DNA of 64,000 nucleotides from Sulfitobacter aestuariivivens (GTDB lineage: Bacteria > Pseudomonadota > Alphaproteobacteria > Rhodobacterales > Rhodobacteraceae), in contig NZ_JACTAG010000002.1 in assembly GCF_014763045.1 (NCBI RefSeq), positions 310,001 through 374,000 of the forward strand, read 5' to 3'. This document shows positions 27,642 through 35,899 of this stretch, piece after piece; the first letter of the stretch is position 1, and each line of letters starts with the position of its first letter. The notes under the pieces are model-generated. The model worked only from the letters and a program-made list of their open reading frames with translations. It was not told where the DNA came from and made no database searches. The position numbers and the translations under genes are program-made.

Positions 27642-28720
27642 AGCCCCGTCTCCAGCATCTGTTGCATGTCAGTGCGGCTCAGTTGGGCAAGGCCCATGGA
27701 TGCCAGCGTTCGGCCGGTCTGTTCGAAATCCGTGTCGCAGATGGCAGAGGCGACCGCCAGAAGCCCGCGGGCGGTTGGCGCCGGGACCCCGGCCCAATCC
27801 GCTACGCTTACAAGAAACGCCAGTCCACAGGCGACGTCCTCGCGCATATAGCGGTGTTCCGTCAGCACAAGATTTTCACGCCAGTCGCCAGAATCCGTGA
27901 GCTTTTCGTGCGCGGCACCACCGTACATCCATTCCTCATTCGGGTCGTAATGATCTGCCAGCGGCCAGTGGGGCGCACCGTACCCCAGTGCCTCGCGGAC
28001 CATCATCCGTTCGGCGTCCAGTCGGGTTGTAACGCGTCGGATCGCCGGTTGGGTGCCTTCGTTGTGAATGTCCCAGTGATCGAAATGTTCGATCGGGCCT
28101 GCGTTCATCAAAATAAGTGGCGGATGAATGATCGGACCTGCATTCATCAGCGCGCCGGACAGTCCGTCACCGCTGTCAATGACGGCGGGATAGGCCTGTT
28201 TGATTACCTTCATGGCGTGCCCGGCATTGCGGCGCGGAAAAAAGCCGGACGGCAAGGCCGTGGCCCGGGTTGTGATGGCGACCGTGTCACCACCGTGCAA
28301 CCGGGTCAGATAGGGCAGTGTTCCGGCCTCGGCAAAAGTCACATCCGCCAGACTTCCCGCATCCCGAGCAATGCGCGCCATCAACACACTGCCAAAGCTT
28401 CCGGGCGGCAAATAAACAACCTGTCCGTCGACCAGGTGCGGGGCCAATACGCGAGCGATATCCTCTTGCGCGGTCGCGGGGGTCGGGCAAACGATCAGCT
28501 CCGCATCCCGAATAGCGTCACCGATGTCCGTCGTGGCGACCGCGATTTGCTCCTCTCGCGTGCCCGCGAAATCCTTTAATGTCAGTGTGTTGCCTCGTGC
28601 GTTAAGATCTGCGATGCCGGCCTTGTTGCGCCGCCACAACCGCACGCGGTGGCCTTGATCCGTCAGATCAAGTGCTGCAGCAGAAGATCCGTTGCCGCCG
28701 CCAAGAACTGCTATTTCCAT
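27638..28720 (-). CDS. NAD/NADP octopine/nopaline dehydrogenase family protein
   Basis: This 360-residue protein starts MEIAVLGGGNGSSAAALDL, the nucleotide-binding loop of the opine dehydrogenase family. It continues through ELIVCPTPATAQEDIA and VYLPPGSFGS to a C-terminal octopine-dehydrogenase helical domain with the conserved NAGPIIHPP segment; a second NAGPI follows 11 residues later. These enzymes couple or split an amino acid and a 2-oxo acid by reductive amination. I chose the second of two nearby ATGs because it has AAGGAG at proper spacing. It is the first gene of a two-gene operon divergent from the TRAP transporter. Confidence 0.83.
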   Translation of the reverse strand: MEIAVLGGGNGSSAAALDLTDQGHRVRLWRRNKAGIADLNARGNTLTLKDFAGTREEQIAVATTDIGDAIRDAELIVCPTPATAQEDIARVLAPHLVDGQVVYLPPGSFGSVLMARIARDAGSLADVTFAEAGTLPYLTRLHGGDTVAITTRATALPSGFFPRRNAGHAMKVIKQAYPAVIDSGDGLSGALMNAGPIIHPPLILMNAGPIEHFDHWDIHNEGTQPAIRRVTTRLDAERMMVREALGYGAPHWPLADHYDPNEEWMYGGAAHEKLTDSGDWRENLVLTEHRYMREDVACGLAFLVSVADWAGVPAPTARGLLAVASAICDTDFEQTGRTLASMGLAQLSRTDMQQMLETGL

Positions 28721-28805
28721 AACCATTCTCCTTTATCACCAAAGATGTTGCCGCGATTTGCAGGCCCAGACCCTGGCATGCCTTGCGCTTTGTCCCGACA
28801 AAGGC

Positions 28806-28853
28806 TTGACTGAATCACCAGTTGATGCATGTTTATTTACATGAATTTGCATC
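28806..28853. promoter_or_regulatory. Putative promoter/operator of the TRAP operon
   Basis: An AT-rich stretch within an otherwise GC-rich region lies 44-91 bases before the TRAP binding-protein gene and may also serve the divergent opine dehydrogenase. It contains TTGACT (28806-28811), a -35-like hexamer. It also contains two inverted repeats: GATGCA-N18-TGCATC (28824-28853) and CATG-N8-CATG (28828-28843). A GntR or similar dimeric regulator could bind here, but no regulator gene lies nearby. Confidence 0.3.
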
Positions 28854-28896
28854 TATTCAAAGACAATAAAAAGAACGAAACCAAAGGGAGAACCAC

Positions 28897-29907
28897 ATGA
28901 AGATGTTTGACAACCTGTCATTCAAATTGACCGGCGCCGTTGCAGCACTTGCAATGACCGCCTCCAGCGGCTGGGCCGAGGACCGCGTGTCTGCTGTCCA
29001 TGCCTTCCCCGAATTTCTGGTCTACACCAAGACTTTCCTCGCAATGGTGGATGACATCAACGCGCGTGGCGAAGGTATCGTGCAGATCGAAGTCCGGGGC
29101 GGACCCGAAGCCATCGGCATGTTCCAGCAGCCCGCAGCCGTGCGCGACGGCATTGTGGACATGGTCCACACGCCGGGATCCTTCTACGGCGCCAACGTGC
29201 CAGAGATCGACGCGATGGTTGCCGCCACCGTCACCCCGCTTGAAGCGCGCGCCAATGGCGGTGCAGAGGCAATGGACGCAGCCCACCAGTCACGTTTCGG
29301 CGTCAAGCATCTGGGCTGGATCGATGGTGGCGTAAAATTCCATATCTACACATCCAAAGAACCCGTTTTCGATGACAACGGTGTGCTGGACCTCACCGGT
29401 GTAAAACTGCGTGACAACCCGATTTATCATGCATTCTTTGAAGCGCTGAACGCGACCACGGCTTCGATGCCCGCGACCGAAGTTTATGCAGCCCTGGAAA
29501 AAGGCGTCGTGGACGCTGCGGCCTGGACAGAGATCGGGCTGATGGATCTCAAGTGGGACGAATTCATGAAATTCGCCATCGAGCCGCCGTTCTACAACAC
29601 CGACATCGGCGTGATCTTCAACAAGGAAAGCTGGGACGCGCTGACCCCGGAAAGCCGGGAGTTGATCCAGTCTGTCGTGATTGAATGGGAAGAGAAGTCC
29701 TATAACGACCGCCAGACCAGTGTGACAGAGGACCGCGCAGAGCTGGAAAAGCGTGGCATGCAGTTTGTGACCATGTCGGATGAAGCCTCTGCCAATTATC
29801 TCAAGATGGCCAGCGATGCGGCCTGGGCGCGCATGGAAGGGCGTCTCAAGGAAATGGGCGACGATGGCTCTTCTTACGAGACCATGCGCAAGCTCTATCA
29901 TCCTTAG
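28897..29907 (+). CDS. TRAP transporter substrate-binding protein (DctP type)
   Basis: This 336-residue periplasmic receptor has a signal peptide (to about residue 27, SGWAED). The DctP fold is seen in the FLVYTKTFLAMVDDINARG segment, the GMFQQPAAVRDGIVDM block and the conserved stretch TGVKLRDNPIYHAFFEALNA with the Arg that binds the ligand carboxylate. TRAP transporters import carboxylic or sulfonic acids with Na+. Neighbouring genes suggest the ligand is the substrate of the HyuAB/lyase pathway or an amino-acid derivative; this is inference. GGGAGA precedes the start. Confidence 0.92.
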   Translation: MKMFDNLSFKLTGAVAALAMTASSGWAEDRVSAVHAFPEFLVYTKTFLAMVDDINARGEGIVQIEVRGGPEAIGMFQQPAAVRDGIVDMVHTPGSFYGANVPEIDAMVAATVTPLEARANGGAEAMDAAHQSRFGVKHLGWIDGGVKFHIYTSKEPVFDDNGVLDLTGVKLRDNPIYHAFFEALNATTASMPATEVYAALEKGVVDAAAWTEIGLMDLKWDEFMKFAIEPPFYNTDIGVIFNKESWDALTPESRELIQSVVIEWEEKSYNDRQTSVTEDRAELEKRGMQFVTMSDEASANYLKMASDAAWARMEGRLKEMGDDGSSYETMRKLYHP

Positions 29908-29920
29908 GGGATAGCTCCTG

Positions 29921-29957
29921 AGGCTGGCGCGCTGTCTGGTGCGCCAGCCTTTCCTTT
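29921..29957 (+). terminator. Attenuating hairpin between the TRAP receptor and DctQ genes
   Basis: A perfect 10-bp stem (AGGCTGGCGC at 29921-29930, GCGCCAGCCT at 29941-29950) with a 10-base loop is followed by TTCCTTT. Placed directly after the receptor gene, it can act as a partial terminator or 3' stabiliser, giving more receptor than membrane subunits. Confidence 0.65.
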
Positions 29958-29975
29958 CGCAAAAGGCGGATCTGC

Positions 29976-30473
29976 GTGCTGAAAATCCTTGATGCCATCT
30001 GCAACCTGCTGGCGATCCTTGCGGGGATCTATCTGGTCGCGATCATGTTCGGTATCGTGTTTCAGGCGACCGCGCGGTCTTTCAATTTCTCTGGCTCAAG
30101 CCATATCTTCACCTTCTCCGAATACGGACTGCTTTATATCGCGATGGCCGCCTCACCGTGGTTGGTACGTCTGCGCGGACATGTCTTTATCGAAATGCTA
30201 ACTGCCGCCCTGCCGCGCGACTTCGGGCGGGTCTTTTCGCGCTTTGTGGCTCTTCTCTGCTTCGTGGTCTGTGCGATCCTTGTCTGGTATTCCGCGCAGA
30301 ACACCATCAAGGCCTACAATTTCGGCGATGCGGACATGCGCTCTCTTGATATGCCCAAATGGCTCTTGCTGATTTCGATGCCGATCTGTTTTGGGCTGAT
30401 GGCGCTCAACTTCCTGCGCTTTGTTTTCGGATCGGAAACCCTGCACACCGGCGAAGCGGGGGTGCATGAGTGA
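29976..30473 (+). CDS. TRAP transporter small permease (DctQ type)
   Basis: This 165-residue protein has four predicted membrane helices (about residues 8-32, 45-62, 85-108, 125-150), the normal DctQ layout. The central loop has ASPWLVRLRGHVFIEML, matching the conserved V-R-x-G-H-V/I motif of the family. A GTG start at 29976 is preceded by AAAAGGCGG. It stabilises the large permease subunit. Its stop overlaps the GTG start of a GFA-family gene, which separates it from the large subunit gene. Confidence 0.88.
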   Translation: MLKILDAICNLLAILAGIYLVAIMFGIVFQATARSFNFSGSSHIFTFSEYGLLYIAMAASPWLVRLRGHVFIEMLTAALPRDFGRVFSRFVALLCFVVCAILVWYSAQNTIKAYNFGDADMRSLDMPKWLLLISMPICFGLMALNFLRFVFGSETLHTGEAGVHE

Positions 30474-30973
30474 CCGCGTTCAATGGCCACGGTCGTTGCC
30501 TGTGTGGCGCGGTGCACTACGAAATAGCGTCGCCACCGGTGCGTACGACGATTTGCTATTGCAGGTTCTGCCAGCGGGCCTCGGGCGGCGCGCAAGTGAT
30601 CCTGCCGGTGCTTGCACGGGCGGATTTCGCTTTCGTCACTGGCGACCCCGCGACCAGCACCCATGTGTCGGAAGGAAGCGGCAAGGAGCTTAACTTGCGC
30701 TTCTGCGGGGACTGCGGCACCAGGGTTGCGATCGAGTTCGAACGTTTTCCAGAAATGATCGGGCTCTATGCAGGCACTCTCGAGGACCCCTCTATTGTGC
30801 CGCTTGGCCCAGAATCGGCAAAGCAGATTTTTGTCTCATCCGCCCGTCCCGGCACTGTCTTGTGGGCCGGGCTGCCTACCTATTGGAATCATGCCGCAGC
30901 ACCTGATGGCACGCCGGAAAAGGCGGTTACGCTGGCGCGGCCGATGCCGGTCGAAGAGGTTCGTTTTGATTGA
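30470..30973 (+). CDS. GFA family (CENP-V/GFA domain) zinc protein
   Basis: This 167-residue protein has the GFA zinc motifs: CLCG near residue 10, CYCRFC near residue 30, and CGDCGT near residue 84. The family includes glutathione-dependent formaldehyde-activating enzyme and many uncharacterised members. A true role in glutathione-formaldehyde adduct formation is doubtful even for the type member. A GTG start overlaps the DctQ stop as GTGA, so it is part of the TRAP operon, placed between the small and large permease genes. Confidence 0.85.
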   Translation: MTAFNGHGRCLCGAVHYEIASPPVRTTICYCRFCQRASGGAQVILPVLARADFAFVTGDPATSTHVSEGSGKELNLRFCGDCGTRVAIEFERFPEMIGLYAGTLEDPSIVPLGPESAKQIFVSSARPGTVLWAGLPTYWNHAAAPDGTPEKAVTLARPMPVEEVRFD

Positions 30974-30997
30974 AATGACACACATGGAAATGCGCTG

Positions 30998-32335
30998 ATG
31001 GAATGGTACACCGCGCTCAGTTTCTTGCTGGGCATGATCCTGTTTTTCATGTTTCTGGGCGTGCCCGTGGCGCTTGCATTTATCGCGGCAAACATGATCG
31101 GGGCCACGTACTTCATGGGCGGTTCGGGCGATATCTGGCGGCAGATGTCGCGCGGCATAGGGCAATTGACGAACAACGCCCTGCCTACCGTGACCAATTT
31201 CAACCTCATGCCGGTGCCGATGTTCCTGCTAATGGGAGAGTTCTTTTTCCATACCGGGCTGGCCAATCGCATGTTCGGAGCCGTTGAAAAACTGATGGGC
31301 CGCCTGCCGGGGCGCCTGTCTTTTGTGACCGTGGCAGGCGGTACGGCCTTTGCCACGCTGTCGGGCTCTTCCATGGGTTCTACCGCGCTATTGGGGTCGC
31401 TGATGGTGCCCGAGATGGAGAAACGCGGCTACAAGAAACACATGGCCATCGGGCCGATCCTTGGCACAGGTGGACTGGCCATGCTGATCCCGCCTTCGGC
31501 ACTGGCCGTTCTGCTGGCAACGCTTGCCACGCTGGATGTCGGCGATCTGCTGGTTGCAGGCGTAATGCCGGGCCTGATCCTGGCCTGTATGTATGTGCTT
31601 CTAATCCTTGGCATGTGCCTGTGGGATCCCTCTGCCGCCCCTGCCTACGAAGTGGACGGCACCAGCTTTGCTGAAAAGATCAAGCTGCTGGTGCTGGATG
31701 TCCTGCCGATGATGTCGATTGTGTTTGGGGTGATCCTGCTGATCATGAACGGTTGGGCAACCCCGTCGGAAAGTGCAGCGTTTGGCTGTCTGGGCGTGCT
31801 GGTGCTTGCGGTAATCTATCGAAAGCTGACGTGGCAGGGTTTCGTGAACTCTGTAATTGGCGCCTTGCGCGTCACGACAATGGCGCTGCTGATCATCTTT
31901 GGTTCTGCCACATTTTCGGCCTTGCTGGCCTTTTCGGGCGCGTCATCAGGGCTTATCCGCTGGGCCACGCAATTCGAATTCGACCCAGTCATCATGCTGC
32001 TGATCATGTTCGCGATCCTTTTGGTGCTGGGCATGTTCATGGACCAGCTTTCGATGATGCTGCTTACTGTGCCGATCTTCTTTCCGCTGGCCGAAAGCCT
32101 TGGCTTTGATCTGATCTGGTTCGCCGTAATCATCCTTTTGGCGCTGGAGATCTCCTTTACCACACCACCCTTTGGCTTACTTCTGTTCGTGATGAAGGGT
32201 GTCTCACCTCCTGACACCAAGATGAAGGATATCTACGTGGCGGCCCTGCCCTATATGGCGTGTTCGATGTTGCTGGTGGGCCTGTTGATCCTCTTTCCCG
32301 GCATCGCGCTATGGCTGCCCAGTCTGGGGCAATAA
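30998..32335 (+). CDS. TRAP transporter large permease (DctM type)
   Basis: This 445-residue integral membrane protein has about 12 hydrophobic segments. Conserved DctM motifs include VPVALAFIAAN near the start, TLSGSSMGSTALLG, LIPPSALAVLLA and FTTPPFGLLLFVMKG. It forms the Na+-coupled translocation channel with DctQ. It follows the GFA gene by 24 bases and ends six bases from the convergent aminotransferase gene. Confidence 0.93.
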   Translation: MEWYTALSFLLGMILFFMFLGVPVALAFIAANMIGATYFMGGSGDIWRQMSRGIGQLTNNALPTVTNFNLMPVPMFLLMGEFFFHTGLANRMFGAVEKLMGRLPGRLSFVTVAGGTAFATLSGSSMGSTALLGSLMVPEMEKRGYKKHMAIGPILGTGGLAMLIPPSALAVLLATLATLDVGDLLVAGVMPGLILACMYVLLILGMCLWDPSAAPAYEVDGTSFAEKIKLLVLDVLPMMSIVFGVILLIMNGWATPSESAAFGCLGVLVLAVIYRKLTWQGFVNSVIGALRVTTMALLIIFGSATFSALLAFSGASSGLIRWATQFEFDPVIMLLIMFAILLVLGMFMDQLSMMLLTVPIFFPLAESLGFDLIWFAVIILLALEISFTTPPFGLLLFVMKGVSPPDTKMKDIYVAALPYMACSMLLVGLLILFPGIALWLPSLGQ

Positions 32336-32341
32336 ACGGCG

Positions 32342-33430
32342 TCAGCCTTCCTCAAGAAACCGCGCGACGCTGGCCAATAGCAAATCGTTCTGTTCCGGTG
32401 TGCCCATCGAAAATCGCATCCAATCTTCAAGGCCAGCCTCGCGGGTGCGGGTCACAACCAGACCGGCATCTTCAAACAGATGCACAACCAAAGCTTCGGT
32501 CTGCGCTGCGTCTCCGGTTGTGACCATCAGAAAGTTTGTGCGCGACGGAAGGATCCGCAAGCCGCGCTGTGTCAGGACCCCGGCCACCCGCTCGCGTTCC
32601 GAGATGGTCTCGGCCACGCGCATATTCACGACCGCCATATCCTGCAATGCCGCCTCTGCTGCGGCTTGCGCAACAGCGTTAACACTTCCCATGCCGCGTG
32701 CGGCATAAAGGCCGGGCAACATGTCCTTGGGCACATGCGCCCAACCGACCCGCAGCCCCGCCAACCCGTACGCCTTGGAAAAGGTTCGGGTGACAATCAC
32801 GTTCACCCGGTTCCGGGCCAGTGTATGTACAGCGTCGCAATAGGCATCGTCGACAAATTCGCCATAGGCCAGATCCAGGACCAGAGGAATGTGAGGCGGC
32901 ACATGATCGACCAGGCGCTCGACTTCGCTCAGCGGCAGCAGCGTGCCGGTCGGATTGTTGGGATTGGCAAGAAACAGCAATTTTGTCCGCTCAGTGATCG
33001 CGCCCAACAACGCATCAACATCTGTTGTAAAGTCGGCCTCGGGAGCCTTTACGATGGTGGCACTTTGCCGGCGCGCGCACATCTCGAACTGAATGTAGCC
33101 AAAAGCCGAGATCAGTATCTCATCCCCCGCACGAGCGAAGTTCCGGGCAATCACATCGAGCAGTTCTTCGGACCCATTGCCGCAAATAATCGTTTCCGGG
33201 TCCAACCCATTGGCCTGCCCCAGCGCATCGCGCAGTGCGTCACAGTAGGGCGTGCCGTAGGCATAGACGCGCGGCATCATGGCTTCCAGCGCGACAGCGA
33301 CCTTGGGTGTGGGGCCATAGGGCAGCTCATTGAACCCCAGATTGACGACTGGCAGACCTTTGGGCTGTTCGCGCGTGATCCGGCCCCGCACGACAATTGG
33401 GTCAAGATAGCTTTGGGGGGCGTCGGTCAT
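32342..33430 (-). CDS. HisC-like PLP aminotransferase
   Basis: This 362-residue fold-type I aminotransferase resembles histidinol-phosphate aminotransferase. It has ICGNGSEELLDVIAR, FLANPNNPTGTLLP, DLAYGEFV and the PLP lysine in TRTFSKAYGLAGLRVGWAHV. In catabolic clusters such proteins often act on aromatic or other amino acids instead of histidinol phosphate. No his gene is nearby. Its start overlaps the stop of the fold-type IV aminotransferase gene (ATGA), so the two are co-translated. Confidence 0.86.
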   Translation of the reverse strand: MTDAPQSYLDPIVVRGRITREQPKGLPVVNLGFNELPYGPTPKVAVALEAMMPRVYAYGTPYCDALRDALGQANGLDPETIICGNGSEELLDVIARNFARAGDEILISAFGYIQFEMCARRQSATIVKAPEADFTTDVDALLGAITERTKLLFLANPNNPTGTLLPLSEVERLVDHVPPHIPLVLDLAYGEFVDDAYCDAVHTLARNRVNVIVTRTFSKAYGLAGLRVGWAHVPKDMLPGLYAARGMGSVNAVAQAAAEAALQDMAVVNMRVAETISERERVAGVLTQRGLRILPSRTNFLMVTTGDAAQTEALVVHLFEDAGLVVTRTREAGLEDWMRFSMGTPEQNDLLLASVARFLEEG

Positions 33431-34350
33431 GCGTTGTCCTTCACGTGTTGGGCTATCAGCGCCTTGTAGAGCGCTTGTATCTGCGCGGTCACCGGGCGAC
33501 TGCCGTCACCGATGGGCTTGCCATCAATGCTGGCGACAGGCGTTTGCGCCCCGAAGGTGCCGGTCAGAAACGCTTCGTCGGCGCTGTATGCCTCGTAGAG
33601 GGAATAGTTTTTCTCATGAATAGGGATACCATTGGCACGGCAAAGATCGATCACCTTCTGCCGCGTGACCCCGTTCATGCAGTAATCCCCGGTCGAGGTC
33701 CAAACCTCGCCTGCGCGCACGATGAAGAAGTTGCAGGCATTGGTGGTGTTCACAAATCCATGCGGATCGAGCATCAACGCTTCGTCCGCCCCTGCGGCCT
33801 CGGCCTGCAGGCATGCGATGATGCAGTTCAGCTTGGAGTGGCTGTTCAGCTTTGGATCCTGGCTGTGCGGCAATCCCCGCACCTGTGGCACTGACGCGAG
33901 CCGAATGCCCGCCGATTGCAACCGGTTGACGGGGCGCGAATGCTCCATGATGATCACCAGGGTCGGTCCCGATGTGCTGAGCGCCGGATGCTGGAACGGT
34001 TTATCCTTGATCCCGCGTGTCAGCATAAGGCGACAGTGTACATCACCTGTCATCCCATTTGCTCGTGCGGTCTGGCGCATCGCCTCGGCAATCCCCGCGC
34101 GGTCCATCCCGACCTCTAGCGAGATCGCCTTGCAGGAACCGAAAAAGCGGTCCATGTGTTCGTCAAAAAAGGCCCAGACGCCGTCATAGAGCCGCATCCC
34201 CTCCCAGATCCCGTCTCCCAGCATAAACCCGCTGTCATAGACCGAAACGCGTGCGTCATCCCGGTGCACGATATCCCCGTTCAGGAATATCCGGATGTCG
34301 CGGTTGCGGATGTCCTCATCTGCGTCGTGGGTCGTCTGATGGTCCGTCAT
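33427..34350 (-). CDS. Class IV (D-amino acid/branched-chain type) aminotransferase
   Basis: This 307-residue fold-type IV PLP enzyme starts near MTDHQTTHDADEDIRNRD. It shows SVYDSGFMLGDGIWEGMRLYDG, a typical Arg-rich segment, the PLP lysine in SHSKLNCIIACLQA, and GFVNTTNACNFFIV plus NGVTRQKVIDLC, which bind cofactor phosphate. The family covers branched-chain aminotransferase, D-amino acid transaminase and aminodeoxychorismate lyase; the sequence alone does not settle which. The start was placed at the first Met before the conserved domain; a much longer open frame upstream overlaps the divergent region and is not coding-like. Confidence 0.85.
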   Translation of the reverse strand: MTDHQTTHDADEDIRNRDIRIFLNGDIVHRDDARVSVYDSGFMLGDGIWEGMRLYDGVWAFFDEHMDRFFGSCKAISLEVGMDRAGIAEAMRQTARANGMTGDVHCRLMLTRGIKDKPFQHPALSTSGPTLVIIMEHSRPVNRLQSAGIRLASVPQVRGLPHSQDPKLNSHSKLNCIIACLQAEAAGADEALMLDPHGFVNTTNACNFFIVRAGEVWTSTGDYCMNGVTRQKVIDLCRANGIPIHEKNYSLYEAYSADEAFLTGTFGAQTPVASIDGKPIGDGSRPVTAQIQALYKALIAQHVKDNA

Positions 34351-34533
34351 ACGGGGGCTCGCGGCAGGAAACTGGGTGAAATCAGTGTTAGCACCTTTCG
34401 CAGGCTGCACCAGCCACATCCCGGCGCAAAGCCTCATCCGCGACAGGGACGTTCGTGCAATGTCGCAAATGCCCAAGGGCGGCATCGCGGGCTTTCTATC
34501 ATCGAAATGACGCCGCACCACAGGAGACCTGCC

Positions 34534-35895
34534 ATGTTGCCTCAGAAGATCAGCCAATTCATACTGGATATGGGTCCCGGCGATATGCCTGCTGAAACGC
34601 TTGAACGGGCGGCGTTGCTCATGCTCGATACATTGGGGATCGCCATCGCGGCAGGCCCAATGGAAGCAGGCATTCTGGCGCGTGAAACCGCCTGTCGGCT
34701 TTATGGCACCGACAGGGATAAAGACCGCGCCTGGATGATGTGTGACGGTCGCAGTGCCAGTCTGGCAGGTGCTGCGTTTGCGATTGCCAGCCAGACCGAT
34801 AATCTGGACGGCCATGATGGGTTTAACCCAACCAAGGGCCACATCGGCGTTGCGGTGGTGCCTGCGCTGATCGCGCTGGCGCAGCATCTGCCGCACCTGT
34901 CGGGCCGCGATGCGCTGGCCGCGCTGGTTGTCGGGTACGAGGTTGCCGGGCGCGCGGGGTTGGCACTGCACAACACGGTCAGCGATTATCACACCTCTGG
35001 CGCGTGGAACGCCCTGGGTGTTGCTGCCCTCAGCGCTCGGGTGCGCGAGGCATCCAGCGCGCATCTGCGCGAGGCTTTGGGCATTGCCGAATATCATGGC
35101 CCGCGCAGCCAGATGATGCGCGAAATCGCCAACCCTACGATGCTGCACGACGGATCAGGCATGGGTGCGATGGTAGGCATTTCTGCCACAATCATGGCCG
35201 AACTGGGATTCACCGGGGCCCCCGCAATTACCGTCGAATCCGATGATGTCGCGGCCTACTGGGCGGATCTTGGGTCGGTCTGGCAAACTCAGCAGCAGTA
35301 TATCAAGCCCTATCCCATCTGCCGCTGGGCCCATGCGCCCATAGACGCAGCACAAAAAATCTGCACGGAACACGGTGTTACCCATGAAATGGTAGAGCGC
35401 ATAGAGATCCGCAGTTTCCCCAACGCTGTGGCGCTGTTTCCTGAAATGCCCGAAACGACCTCGCAGGCGCAATACTCACTTGCTTTCGCGGTTGGTTGCA
35501 TGATCCGCCACGGGAACATCGGTCTGGATCAGATTTCGGGCGCCGGATTGCAGGATCGGGATGTTGCGGCACTGGTCTCGCGCACCCACCTGAAGGTTGA
35601 CGCACGTCACACGGCGCGGTTCCCTTCTGGGCGGTGGGCGGATATGACGATGACGCTCAAGGATGGCCGGGCACTTTCTTCCGGCGATATCAATGCACGT
35701 GGCGGGCCAGATGACCCATTCTCGGAAGCGATGATCGTGGACAAGTATCGCAGCTTTGCCGTCCCGGTGCTGGGGTCCGCCCGGGCAGACGCCATTGCAC
35801 AAGCTTGCCTAGCCATGACGCAGCCGGAGGTTTCATTCAACACGCTTCTGACGCTTCTCAAGGATCCAGCGGAGGCACAGCTGGCAGCTCAGTGA
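34534..35895 (+). CDS. MmgE/PrpD family protein
   Basis: This 453-residue protein is an MmgE/PrpD-fold enzyme, a family that includes 2-methylcitrate dehydratase, cis-aconitate decarboxylase and iminodisuccinate epimerase. Conserved stretches include LLMLDTLGIAIAAGP, NLDGHDGFNPTKGHIGVAVVPALIALA, ALVVGYEVAGR and KPYPICRWAHAPIDAA. A CAGGAGA ribosome binding site supports the start. It is divergent from the two aminotransferase genes and may handle a branched or nitrogen-bearing dicarboxylate in the same pathway (inference). It ends four bases from the convergent topoisomerase gene. Confidence 0.87.
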   Translation: MLPQKISQFILDMGPGDMPAETLERAALLMLDTLGIAIAAGPMEAGILARETACRLYGTDRDKDRAWMMCDGRSASLAGAAFAIASQTDNLDGHDGFNPTKGHIGVAVVPALIALAQHLPHLSGRDALAALVVGYEVAGRAGLALHNTVSDYHTSGAWNALGVAALSARVREASSAHLREALGIAEYHGPRSQMMREIANPTMLHDGSGMGAMVGISATIMAELGFTGAPAITVESDDVAAYWADLGSVWQTQQQYIKPYPICRWAHAPIDAAQKICTEHGVTHEMVERIEIRSFPNAVALFPEMPETTSQAQYSLAFAVGCMIRHGNIGLDQISGAGLQDRDVAALVSRTHLKVDARHTARFPSGRWADMTMTLKDGRALSSGDINARGGPDDPFSEAMIVDKYRSFAVPVLGSARADAIAQACLAMTQPEVSFNTLLTLLKDPAEAQLAAQ

Positions 35896-35899
35896 GCGA

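Noticed and set aside
34351-35148. N-terminal extension of the class IV aminotransferase frame into the PrpD gene
   Set aside because: It is opposite the PrpD gene, and the conserved aminotransferase domain begins after the Met at 34350.
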